Origin: Myxococcota bacterium
GTDB taxonomy: Bacteria; Myxococcota_A; Polyangia; Polyangiales; Houyiibacteriaceae
Length of the DNA stretch: 33,908 bases
Direction: 5' to 3'
Assembly: GCA_028284955.1 (NCBI GenBank)
Contig: JANQQS010000161.1
Span: forward strand, 1-33,908
Part shown: piece after piece, positions 24,042 through 31,646 of the stretch
How the letters are laid out: each line of letters begins with the position of its first letter
Position numbering within the stretch: the first letter of the stretch is position 1
The notes under the pieces: generated by a model
What the model saw: the letters and a program-made list of their open reading frames with translations, nothing else
What the model was told of the DNA's origin: nothing
Databases searched by the model: none
Position numbers and translations under genes: made by a program

Positions 24042-24986
24042 GTGCCATCGCGTTCCCACGAAGCCCTACTCCTGCTCTTTCGAAATTGCCCTAAACTGGC
24101 CCCTCAGCTCATGCGGGAATCGCTCGGTGTGAAACTGCCCCACCACTCCTCGGTCCGCGAACAATCCGTCGACTTCACCGAAGCCCTCCCCACCGAATAC
24201 CGGGCCGACTTGGTCATCCAGCTCGATGGTGAGCTCAATAGCAAACAAGGCCCGGTGGCCGCGCTCGTCGTCGAAATACAGCTCCGCCGGGACCCACAAA
24301 AGCGCTTCACCTGGCCCGTCTACGTCGCAACGCTCCGGGCTCGACTAAAGTGCGAAGCCCACGTGCTCGTCGTCACGCCTTCCGAAAAAGTTGCCGCATG
24401 GTGCCGCAAGCCGATTTCTCTCGGCGGAGCAAGCTCCGTGCATCCGTTGGTGCTTGGCCCAAACGCAATCCCCGTCGTCCAAACCCCAGACGCAGCGCGG
24501 AGAACCCCCGAACTCGGAGTCCTTTCGGTGATGGCCCACGCGCCGCGCCAAGACGCAGAACAATCCGCCCGCATGGCTCTCGCGGCATTGCAAGGTCTTG
24601 CCCCTCTCGACACCGAACGAGGCAGGCTATACTCAGACATGGTCTTGTCGCAGCTCGGCATAGCCGCCAAAGCTGCGTTGGAGGAACACATGGAAACCGA
24701 AGGGTACGAACTGCAAAGCGACTGGGCCAAAGGACATTACGCAAGGGGCGTTGCCGAAGGCGTCAAACGAGGCCAGGCCGAGGGCGTCAAACGAGGCCGA
24801 GCCGAGGGAATTGCCGAAGCACGCAAAAAAGACCTACGCAACATTTTCGAAGCGCGCGGATTGCCCCTATCGGAGACTCAGCGCGAGCGGATTCTCGCCT
24901 GTCGCGACTCAGACGTGCTCGAGCAATGGATTCGCGCCTCCGTCACTGCGCGGTCGGTTGACGATGTGATCGGATCTGGCGACTGA
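24042..24986 (+). CDS. Rpn/YhgA-like PD-(D/E)XK nuclease family protein
   Basis: A 314-residue protein of a family expanded in myxobacteria-type genomes, recognised by SHEALLLLFRNCPKLAPQL at the start, EYRADLVIQL (putative metal Asp), ALVVEIQLRRDPQKRFTWPV (putative Glu-x-Gln of the nuclease core), and a C-terminal tail of tandem repeats (VAEGVKRGQAEGVKRGRAEG) ahead of a short helical end. Rpn proteins are recombination-promoting nucleases with transposase-like ancestry; some act in phage defence. The start is GTG with GAGG 7 bases upstream. The tail is encoded by a near-perfect 24-bp DNA duplication, so its length may vary among strains. Confidence 0.75.
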   Translation: MPSRSHEALLLLFRNCPKLAPQLMRESLGVKLPHHSSVREQSVDFTEALPTEYRADLVIQLDGELNSKQGPVAALVVEIQLRRDPQKRFTWPVYVATLRARLKCEAHVLVVTPSEKVAAWCRKPISLGGASSVHPLVLGPNAIPVVQTPDAARRTPELGVLSVMAHAPRQDAEQSARMALAALQGLAPLDTERGRLYSDMVLSQLGIAAKAALEEHMETEGYELQSDWAKGHYARGVAEGVKRGQAEGVKRGRAEGIAEARKKDLRNIFEARGLPLSETQRERILACRDSDVLEQWIRASVTARSVDDVIGSGD

Positions 24987-25087
24987 TGTGCCTCGGCTGC
25001 GAGTGAAACCCCTCGACCGCGAAAAATTAAACGATGTAGCGCGGTCGCTACCCAAGACCCACCGCCCCTTCATGCTACCCTTGGAGA

Positions 25088-25495
25088 ATGGACGAGGCAC
25101 GTACAACGAAGCCAGCGAGTCCAAACGCACCGGAATCTCTGAGCGCATACGTGAAAGGCTTGCGGGATCGCGAACGGTCTCGGCAATCGCGTGACCAAGC
25201 CTACCGTGAACGCGTTCTCGCGCGCGTACGCGAAGCGGCCCAGATCCTGGCATCGCGCTACGACGCTCGCCGCGTCCTCCTCTTCGGCAGTCTCGCCCGC
25301 AACCAGGCAATGCCAGGCAGCGATGTCGACCTACTCGTTTGGGGCCTCGACCCGAGCCGCCTGTTCGAGGCGTCGGCCGAAGTGAACGCCATTCTCCAGG
25401 AAGCCTATGCCGACCTGGTGCCCGAACAAATCACCTATCCCCCGGTCAAACGTAGAGCGCTCGACGAAGGCGTGTGGCTCTTGGACGGTGAGTGA
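25088..25495 (+). CDS. Minimal nucleotidyltransferase (MntA-like)
   Basis: A 135-residue protein with an N-terminal charged helix (about 55 residues) followed by the minimal nucleotidyltransferase core: RRVLLFGSLARNQAMPGSDV and DLLVWG, that is G-S-x(9-10)-S-D-x-D, with metal-binding Asp residues. In type VII toxin-antitoxin pairs MntA adenylylates and silences an adjoining HEPN RNase (HepT). The start is ATG just after GGAGA. The expected HEPN gene follows at 25503 but appears decayed. Without a live toxin this gene may be an orphan antitoxin. Confidence 0.75.
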   Translation: MDEARTTKPASPNAPESLSAYVKGLRDRERSRQSRDQAYRERVLARVREAAQILASRYDARRVLLFGSLARNQAMPGSDVDLLVWGLDPSRLFEASAEVNAILQEAYADLVPEQITYPPVKRRALDEGVWLLDGE

Positions 25496-25502
25496 TTGGC
25501 CT

Positions 25503-25700
25503 ATGGAAGAACTTGGACTGCACTCAAAACAGATACGCAAGCTTTTGGAACACACGTCGAGACACTCGCACTCGCCGCGGAGCGCGCTGGCACCTGAATC
25601 GAGCAACGTCGCCGCTAACTCTGTTCCCGATACGAACACTGAAGTATGTTCGGCTGCAAGCCGTCTCCGCTCCGAATACGTTTCATGTATTTTATCGTGA
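25503..25700 (+). pseudogene. Remnant of a HEPN (HepT-like) partner
   Basis: An ATG 5 bp after the MntA-like stop begins MEELGLHSKQIRKLLEHTSR, which has the position and helical character of a HepT N-terminus. Coding character fades after about 30 residues, the HEPN R-x(4-6)-H motif is absent, and from 25615 the frame overlaps the 3' end of the convergent gene. I read it as a decayed toxin stump; support comes mainly from position. Confidence 0.3.
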
Positions 25701-26100
25701 CCGGGTCCGTGTCCAACTCGAACCTTACCGTCCCGTCGCCCAAAGGAAATATCCCGGTCTGGTTCGCGCTCACGTCGTGGAACTTCAATCGTTGGAGCGT
25801 CGCGCCTGGATTGGATGAGATATCCCCTTCGACCTGTCGCTGCGTCCATGCCGCGCCTTCACCCTCGAATACATAGGGAAGCTCGCGTACCAGCTTTCCG
25901 CCGTATCCGAAAAACCCGCCCCGTCTAACAGCATTGTGCTCATTGCGCTTCAAACGAAGCGAAACCTTCGTGTCCCACAAACCGTTGGTGTAAACGCGTC
26001 TTCCCTCGGGCCCAGTAGCGATCTCGACAGCGTACTGCACCGAAAACAGGACAACGTACGACTCGCGAAAACCTGACCCCGCTGGAAAAGAACCATCCAT
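25615..26100 (-). CDS. Unknown protein, third gene of a lipoprotein operon
   Basis: A predicted protein of 161 residues, beta-rich and basic, with segments such as SYVVLFSVQYAVEIATG, DTKVSLRLKRN and FFGYGGKLVREL. I do not recognise a family. The ATG at 26100 has TTGGAG directly upstream, a poor spacing. It lacks a signal peptide, unlike the two lipoprotein genes ahead of it (70 bp gap). In the upstream DNA this frame is open only back to a TGA about 40 bp earlier, while another frame reads VSTSRFTIRDQ into the same point. A frameshift that removed the signal peptide is possible. Confidence 0.5.
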   Translation of the reverse strand: MDGSFPAGSGFRESYVVLFSVQYAVEIATGPEGRRVYTNGLWDTKVSLRLKRNEHNAVRRGGFFGYGGKLVRELPYVFEGEGAAWTQRQVEGDISSNPGATLQRLKFHDVSANQTGIFPLGDGTVRFELDTDPVTIKYMKRIRSGDGLQPNILQCSYREQS

Positions 26101-26169
26101 CTCCAACTTGATCGCGAATAGTGAAACGGGAAGTGCTCACGCTCGCCGCGCTAGCAAGGTTCGAAAAAC

Positions 26170-26559
26170 TCATCCCGACGGCCAACATCCTTTCGCCAGG
26201 ATTTCGCCGTACTTCTGTTCGGCTCCCGGTGGCCATAGGCTTGGATCCTGCGGAAGCGATTCGAGAAGCTTTTTGCAGTCGACTGGCGCCGAGTTCGGCG
26301 ACCGCTTGCCGCCGCAAATGGCATCGAGCTCATTGCAATCCGAGCAAGTTCTCGTGACGTCAGAAATCTGGCAGCTGTCGCACCCTTCGGTCAGGTGGTG
26401 TTGGACTTCGGGCGTGCATTGACGCACTGGCCCCACGAACTGTTTTTCTTCGGTTTCCGGTGGCATGTCCGACACGGAGGCGGAACAACCCGCGACCAGC
26501 GCGGAGGAACAAACGACCAGCGCGAAGGAGAAAAACGGTTTTGATCTATCGAACGCCAT
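26170..26559 (-). CDS. Cysteine-rich lipoprotein with post-lipobox TEEK motif
   Basis: A 129-residue lipoprotein starting at ATG 26559 (an ATG seven codons earlier is also possible). Signal peptide FFSFALVVCSSALVAGC; the mature protein starts S-A-S-V-S-D-M-P-P-E-T-E-E-K-Q. About nine cysteines follow (CTPEVQ, CDSCQ, CSDCNELDAIC, CKK), indicating a compact disulfide-rich domain. It overlaps the end of the preceding lipoprotein gene by 14 bp, so the two are translationally coupled and share the sigma-54-like promoter at 27201-27216. Function unknown. Confidence 0.75.
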   Translation of the reverse strand: MAFDRSKPFFSFALVVCSSALVAGCSASVSDMPPETEEKQFVGPVRQCTPEVQHHLTEGCDSCQISDVTRTCSDCNELDAICGGKRSPNSAPVDCKKLLESLPQDPSLWPPGAEQKYGEILAKGCWPSG

Positions 26560-27142
26560 TGCTAAAACCAAACCTTTCATTGCAGGCGGTCTTGCCCTTC
26601 TGGATTTCGCTATCCATACACGCGGTGCACCCGGTGTCTCTCGTCGCGGTTTTCCACTGGTTGCATTTCGATGCACAAGCGGCTTTCGCGGGGGTGTTCA
26701 CGCGGCGGTAGCAATCGTGCCGGCTGGTCGCATTCTGCACGGCCTGCGAAAATGCGGCGTTCGCCTCATCCAAACCGGATTGAGTGCAGGCAGGGGGCGA
26801 CGGCGGTCTGCATATCGAGGTGCAATCCTTATAAACGCCTGGCCGTCGCGCCTGATGCTCACAGGTTCGGCATGCGTGTGTGGCGGCGGCGATTTGCTGG
26901 ACTCGCGCGGACTCGCATGCCGTGCGTTGCCGAATCCCGTCGAAACTTTGCTTCTCTGTCTCTTCAAACTCGGTGTCTGTCGTTGACGCGGTGCACGACG
27001 CGAGCCCCGCAGCGAGCAGACACGATACCGCGAGCCTTCCTCTCCGCGTCGCCGGTCTCGATGACGTCGCGTATCTCGACGACATCACACCTTTCAATGG
27101 CATCGCGCTCTTCGTTGATGGCCTTGCGCTTCTCACGTTCAT
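26546..27142 (-). CDS. Cysteine-rich lipoprotein with post-lipobox TEK motif
   Basis: A 198-residue lipoprotein. The ATG at 27142 has GGGAGG 4 bases upstream; an ATG at 27085 after AAAGG would give a shorter leader. The long basic leader ends in LLAAGLASC, then T-A-S-T-T-D-T-E-F-E-E-T-E-K-Q. The rest holds about a dozen cysteines in C-x-x-C-like pairs (CRTCEH, CTSICR, CASKC, CTACMD) with many charged residues. No family recognised. It resembles the following gene in layout and is probably a paralogue from duplication. First gene of the minus-strand operon. Confidence 0.75.
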   Translation of the reverse strand: MNVRSARPSTKSAMPLKGVMSSRYATSSRPATRRGRLAVSCLLAAGLASCTASTTDTEFEETEKQSFDGIRQRTACESARVQQIAAATHACRTCEHQARRPGVYKDCTSICRPPSPPACTQSGLDEANAAFSQAVQNATSRHDCYRRVNTPAKAACASKCNQWKTATRDTGCTACMDSEIQKGKTACNERFGFSNGVR

Positions 27143-27200
27143 GACGCCTCCCGGTGACAAGTCTTTACCCGAAACACCTGCGGGCACAAGACCACGTTGG

Positions 27201-27216
27201 AGCACTATCCATGCCA
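27201..27216 (-). promoter_or_regulatory. Sigma-54-like -24/-12 promoter
   Basis: On the minus strand TGGCATGGATAGTGCT matches TGGCACG-N4-TTGCW at 10 of 12 positions with GG-N10-GC. The -12 GC is about 59 bases upstream of the lipoprotein start at 27142. Outside the N4 spacer it is identical to the site at 9571-9586. Confidence 0.65.
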
Positions 27217-27554
27217 ATCCGCGACGCCGCGCTAGCGCGGCTCGTCGCCTGTAGTTCGCGCGCCTGGCCGCCTGTTTTAGCGAAGTTGCTCCGAGTATCC
27301 ACGACTCGTGTTCGCGCCCCGACAAGAAAAACGCGGAACCGAGAGGGGACTACGGTCACCACGCACGACGACTCGGTCCGCGCCACGTTTCAACCTTGAG
27401 GACATGGGGCCTTCATACCTCAGGCCACGGCCTGGCGCTTCTTCCCGTCTCCATCGATTCCGGCCCCTCCATCGATGTTCACGCCGAACCGCAACCACTC
27501 GAATTCAGAGCCTTTCGAGCGCCTCGAGGCCGCTATTCCCTCCTCTCGGAACGC
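27217..27554. other. Intergenic region between divergent lipoprotein promoters
   Basis: No convincing gene on either strand. It lies between two sigma-54-like promoters facing outward, the place for activator binding, but I see no strong repeat shared with the other two such regions. Confidence 0.45.
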
Positions 27555-27570
27555 CGGAACACATCTTGCT
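27555..27570 (+). promoter_or_regulatory. Sigma-54-like -24/-12 promoter
   Basis: CGGAACACATCTTGCT matches TGGCACG-N4-TTGCW at 9 of 12 positions with GG-N10-GC and a perfect TTGCT. The -12 GC is about 27 bases upstream of the GTG at 27597, leaving a short leader that still contains the AAGGAG at 27584-27589. Confidence 0.55.
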
Positions 27571-27596
27571 CCGTTGATTCAACAAGGAGTCAAACT

Positions 27597-28520
27597 GTGC
27601 AGTTCCGAGGACTTTCCTTTGTGTGCATCATCGCATTGCTACGATTTTCCGCCGGTTGCGCGGCACAAACGGAGGACGTTGCATCCAGCGACAGCGTAGT
27701 TTCTCAAAAGAGCGCCTTCGGCCTAGTCAACCTCGCCGCTACTGTCTATTACTTGGTGGAAGGTGGCAGCACCGACCAAGACGCCCAACGCTTTTCCCAA
27801 CTGAAACGATATCACCTGACTGACGTGCCCGCGCGAGTCGCGCGCTGGGCCTTCGTAAGCCGCGAATTCATGAAGCTCTACACCCTTCGCATTGGCAAGG
27901 AGTACAGTTACTACGACTACTTGAATGACGTAGAGTGGCAGCTCAACTCCACCTGGGGCCCCGGCTTCAGCAAGAAAACGGCGGACACCACCATCAGCGG
28001 CATCCGCGCGATGAACCAGCGCTGGTCCAAAAAGCACCCCGAGCTCGTGGGGGCCATCGACAGAGCGGTAAAGCAGGTCAACGACGGGATCGCGACCTCG
28101 AAATCCTGGCAGGCATGCGCCCCCGTCGACGTCATCTCGATGCCGAAGCCAGGGGGCGTAGTCGCCGCGGTGGGGCACGATGTGGCCATGATTCGCCTGC
28201 TCATTCGGCTCAAGTGGATGCGAGAGCTATATCTCGTGACGGATGTGAACGGTTTTATATGGGACAGGATGAAACGCTTGCATCCCGCGGTAAGCAACCG
28301 AGTGACGTTCAACCACTTCGAGCAACTCTCCAAAGGGCTCTATCGATGGAACAACGCGGGCTCCCGCTATGAACAGGTCGACGGGCCTCGCGCCGGAAAC
28401 GGCGAGCTATCGAGAACCGATTTCCATCAGATCGAAACGGCAAGCCGAAAAGCCGCCATCGATTTTTCGCGAAGCGTGCCGTACGGCGACCCGCCGTGGA
28501 ATCGACGCTGCGACGACTAG
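27597..28520 (+). CDS. Lipoprotein of unknown function
   Basis: A 307-residue lipoprotein starting at GTG with AAGGAG 7 bases upstream. Signal peptide FVCIIALLRFSAGC; mature start A-A-Q-T-E-D-V-A-S-S-D-S-V-V-S-Q-K. The mature part is aromatic and basic, probably helical (VARWAFVSREFMKLYTLRIG, SYYDYLNDVEWQLNSTWGPG, AVGHDVAMIRLLIRLKWMRE). Only two cysteines remain in the main domain. No family recognised. It is divergent from the cysteine-rich lipoprotein operon. It could be an outer-membrane-anchored periplasmic or surface protein. Confidence 0.75.
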   Translation: MQFRGLSFVCIIALLRFSAGCAAQTEDVASSDSVVSQKSAFGLVNLAATVYYLVEGGSTDQDAQRFSQLKRYHLTDVPARVARWAFVSREFMKLYTLRIGKEYSYYDYLNDVEWQLNSTWGPGFSKKTADTTISGIRAMNQRWSKKHPELVGAIDRAVKQVNDGIATSKSWQACAPVDVISMPKPGGVVAAVGHDVAMIRLLIRLKWMRELYLVTDVNGFIWDRMKRLHPAVSNRVTFNHFEQLSKGLYRWNNAGSRYEQVDGPRAGNGELSRTDFHQIETASRKAAIDFSRSVPYGDPPWNRRCDD

Positions 28521-28602
28521 GAAAGTCCCATCGCGTGGGCGGCGACCCCGGGGAGCTGATGAGGAGCGGGGCGTGATCGCGAGCGGCTCGCTTCCGTGAG
28601 CA

Positions 28603-28725
28603 GGATCGGGCGACGGGGATCGGGATGGGCATCCGGATCGGGAGCGGCAGTGGGATCGGGAGTGGCATGAGACCGGGAGTAGCTTTGGGACCCGGATCGG
28701 GAAAGGGGTCGGGACGCGGATCGGG
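28603..28725. repeat. Short-unit repeat patch, GGATCGGG
   Basis: Six exact copies of GGATCGGG with related G-rich words within about 125 bp, in the 405-bp gap between two convergent lipoprotein genes (28521-28925). Frames through it would give Gly/Ser- or Pro/Asp-rich peptides, which are products of the repeat rather than genes. I see nothing else in this gap. Confidence 0.7.
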
Positions 28726-28925
28726 AGATGCTTCGGGTAGGAGACGTCGGAGACGCTTCCGGCCTGGGGCGGCAACGACGGCTTCGGGGCCTAGGTGGCG
28801 TGAGGGGGTTGGTGGACGGCAGGAGGGCCCGGGCCGCAGATTCGAAAACGAGTAAGGCGTTCGCATCGGCAACGTTTTCGGGTCGAGGGTCCTGCCGGCG
28901 TTGCTTCAGGCGGGGGGTTCCAGGC

Positions 28926-31049
28926 CTATTCGAGTCCGCGATTTGTGCCCTGCACGGGAATCGAGCCGGGCGACAGCTGGTCGCCGGAGCACACGCCTGC
29001 GCCAGGGTAGAAACACTTCGGCTCAGGCAACCCGTCGCTCGTCTCGGTGCGATACTTCTGAGTTTCGGCCGCTTCGCAGCTGTCTTTAATGTTGAGCCAG
29101 CCCGTCCACACCCAATCATCGATCGAGGCTCGCCCGATTTCGGTGCCATTTCCGCAGGCATCATACGCAACGATCGTTCCGAACCGCGTCAAGCGAGTGG
29201 CCTGTCGGTACCAGACGCCATAGCGACCGGAGTAGAGTTTGCTCCCTCGGCTGACGCTCGTGCTCTGCTCGCTGCTCCGAGTAAACAGCGTCGTCGACGC
29301 CCGGCTGACTTCTCGCGCAATCTCCGCGCTCTTCGCCGAGGCTTCGTCCCAATGATTCTCTCGGTTGGTTTCGTTGGTCACCACAAAGCCATTCGCCTCA
29401 GCGTAGGTATTGGTAAACGCCCAGTGCGCCCCCGCCGCGCGATTCAACCCTTCCGTTCTGTTTTCGGAGGAGTTGGTCGAGTTCGACCCTCCCTTGGCGT
29501 TGTTGGTGGTGTTGATCGTCGAGCCGCCTCTCGAGGTATTGGTCTCGGTCTCAGTAATCGATTGCCCGGAAAAGCTATCCCCCAGCGAACCCTGCTCTCC
29601 TGTCTGGGCAAAGTTTGGCCCCTTTTGCCCAGAGGTTGTCAGCGAACCATTTTGACCGAAGGTCAGTGTTGTTTTGGTGTCGGTGTCCTGCGAACCGTTC
29701 CAAGTGTAGGTACCCCCGGTGTTGCGAACGAGGTTCCACGTATTGGCGTTGGCGCGTCCCTGTGCGGTATTGAAGCTGTCGGTCAACGTTGACGTATCTT
29801 CTTCCCCCTCGTTGAACGCGTTGGTGATCACCACGTTGCCGGTGGTGGAGACCGCCTGCATCGTCTCGTCGAGCGCGCCGTACGAAGAGGTATGTTCTCT
29901 ACCGTATTTTTCGGTCCAGTTGCGGGTGTCGGTAATCTGCGTGCCCCGCTCCACTTTAGTGGTCCAGGTCTCGTTCCACTCCGAGTCAAACCCGGTTTCC
30001 GTGCCCGGCGTACATGCATCCATGGGCACCGCGGGCAGCACCTCGGTCTTCACAACTTCTTGGTCGAAGAAAATCTGAATCGGCTCGCGAACCACGAACG
30101 AATGGAACAAGTTGTGTTTTCCGCCGTTGATATCTTCCGCCTCCACCGAAACGCTCATGCGATAACCCGTGGTGTACTGAGGCACTTGGCCAAACCCCAT
30201 CAACAGCACGTGCTCCTGAGCGCTGAAATGGTGGCGCATGTTGGTGGGCTCTTTCGAAGTTGTGCCATCATTTTTGAGCAACCCGGGAGGCAACGAATAG
30301 CGAATCGACATCGGCTGAAAACCAACCGCCTCAACCCGCATCGCGTACGGCAACCGATTCATCGTCACCATCGCGGGCTCGCGACAGTCGGCGACCCACT
30401 GGTCTGCGAACGCACGAAACTCGTTGATGACCAGCGAAGGGCCTACGCGCACCTGAAATCGTTGCCAGGTATTTTGAGGCTGCCGAACCCCTGGGTTTCC
30501 AGATTTGTCTTCCTCCGGGGTCTCGTTGAAATAGCGATTGGTCGCGAAGATTTCCCCTTCGAAATATCCCAGGCGCGGCCGCTCCCCCGCAGACTGAAAC
30601 GGTATCCGGTATCCTCCGAAATGCTCCCAAACGATGGTCCCCGAGTTGTCGGCGGAGGGTCGAAACGGAATCGTCAGGTCGACATCGCGGGTATCTTGAG
30701 CGCCGCCTTGCGGAGCGCCTGCGGTCTCCCCCGTCGTGGCGCTGTCCATGATGTATTTGCCGCGGAAAGTTACGTCGACCCACCCTTCGGTCGTCTGAGG
30801 GAAATTGCGGCCGTGGATGAGAAACTGTTCGCCCACCGAAACATGAGACGTCGAGACGCCGTCGAGCATTGGCGTCGTTCGGCCGTTGCTGACTACCTGT
30901 TCGACCCCGTTGGACGCCGTGCAGCCCGCCAGCAGGCAGCACAGGCTCGCTGAGCCTACGGCGACTCGCCCGATACCTCGGGCCCGAGACGTCAAAGACC
31001 TGAACGTCGATGTTGTTCGTGCATTTCCGATGGACGATTTCCGCAGCAT
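28926..31049 (-). CDS. Large lipoprotein with TIG-like start and Asn/Thr/Ser-rich middle
   Basis: A 707-residue lipoprotein, the largest exported protein here. The ATG at 31049 has AAGGAG 5 bases upstream. A basic leader and SASLCCLLAGC form the lipobox, then T-A-S-N-G-V-E-Q. A first segment (PMLDGVSTSHVSVGEQFLIH, GRNFP) resembles an IPT/TIG Ig-like domain. Residues of about 390-570 are rich in Thr, Ser, Asn and Gly (for example SRGGSTINTTNNAKGGSNST), like a fibre or stalk. The C-terminal part has conserved-looking cysteines (CGNGTE, CEAAE, CFYPGAGVC). Probably a surface protein. Sigma-54-like promoter at 31146-31161. Confidence 0.75.
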   Translation of the reverse strand: MLRKSSIGNARTTSTFRSLTSRARGIGRVAVGSASLCCLLAGCTASNGVEQVVSNGRTTPMLDGVSTSHVSVGEQFLIHGRNFPQTTEGWVDVTFRGKYIMDSATTGETAGAPQGGAQDTRDVDLTIPFRPSADNSGTIVWEHFGGYRIPFQSAGERPRLGYFEGEIFATNRYFNETPEEDKSGNPGVRQPQNTWQRFQVRVGPSLVINEFRAFADQWVADCREPAMVTMNRLPYAMRVEAVGFQPMSIRYSLPPGLLKNDGTTSKEPTNMRHHFSAQEHVLLMGFGQVPQYTTGYRMSVSVEAEDINGGKHNLFHSFVVREPIQIFFDQEVVKTEVLPAVPMDACTPGTETGFDSEWNETWTTKVERGTQITDTRNWTEKYGREHTSSYGALDETMQAVSTTGNVVITNAFNEGEEDTSTLTDSFNTAQGRANANTWNLVRNTGGTYTWNGSQDTDTKTTLTFGQNGSLTTSGQKGPNFAQTGEQGSLGDSFSGQSITETETNTSRGGSTINTTNNAKGGSNSTNSSENRTEGLNRAAGAHWAFTNTYAEANGFVVTNETNRENHWDEASAKSAEIAREVSRASTTLFTRSSEQSTSVSRGSKLYSGRYGVWYRQATRLTRFGTIVAYDACGNGTEIGRASIDDWVWTGWLNIKDSCEAAETQKYRTETSDGLPEPKCFYPGAGVCSGDQLSPGSIPVQGTNRGLE

Positions 31050-31145
31050 CTTTTCTCCTTTTCCGCGACGGAGAAACTCTTGGTCCCACTGCCTGTACCG
31101 CTTACTACAGAACAAACGGATAGAACAGTGACGGACGGAAGCAGG

Positions 31146-31161
31146 AGCAAAAATTGCGCCA
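31146..31161 (-). promoter_or_regulatory. Sigma-54-like -24/-12 promoter
   Basis: On the minus strand TGGCGCAATTTTTGCT matches TGGCACG-N4-TTGCW at 10 of 12 positions, with GG-N10-GC and a T-rich spacer that is favourable in many sigma-54 promoters. The -12 GC is about 97 bases upstream of the large lipoprotein's start. Confidence 0.6.
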
Positions 31162-31564
31162 ACTATTCGGGAAGCGCTCGAGTCCTAACCAAACTGAATA
31201 CGCAACGTTCGTCACTCCATCAACTCGCCGAAAAAACTGTGAATATCCCGATTCGTGTAGCGCATCACGCAAAGCGCCCGCGATCCACGTTGCGGCATCG
31301 CATGGCCCGATGGCGGACATGCCTTCCCAAACCCAGGTCGAAAGACCCCAGCGCGACCCTGCGACTCAGCCCGGCTCACGACTAGAGGGCGAAAAAGGGG
31401 CTCCTCGCCCCCAACTCGTGCGTCTTGAACCCAACCCATGCGTGTTCAAAACGGGACCGAAGCACCCAGCCGCGCAGTGAGAATCTTCCTCAGAAGCGGG
31501 CCGAACGCTTTCGGCCGGGCTATTTCCGCCTTCGAAATGGGCAAAATCAGCCATTCGAAGCGTC
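31162..31564. other. Intergenic region between divergent lipoprotein promoters
   Basis: No convincing gene on either strand. The patch TCACGCAAAGCGC near 31267 resembles CCACGCGCAAAGCGTG at about 9693-9708 in the first divergent region; this is the only loosely shared word I noticed. Confidence 0.4.
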
Positions 31565-31580
31565 CGGCACGAAGTTCGCA
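31565..31580 (+). promoter_or_regulatory. Sigma-54-like -24/-12 promoter
   Basis: CGGCACGAAGTTCGCA matches TGGCACG-N4-TTGCW at 10 of 12 positions with GG-N10-GC. The -12 GC is about 67 bases upstream of the ATG at 31647. Confidence 0.65.
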
Positions 31581-31646
31581 TTGCTGGGCGAATAGGCGCG
31601 CCGACACCGAGCGCGCGCATATTTGAAGACATCTCGGGAGCGAGAA

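Noticed and set aside
28407-29170. Pro/Asp-rich minus-strand and Gly/Ser-rich plus-strand frames
   Set aside because: They are translations of the GGATCGGG repeat patch and of antisense lipoprotein DNA, not genes.
31050-31646. Short frames in the gap between divergent lipoproteins
   Set aside because: No start with a Shine-Dalgarno sequence, no domain and no coding character on either strand.
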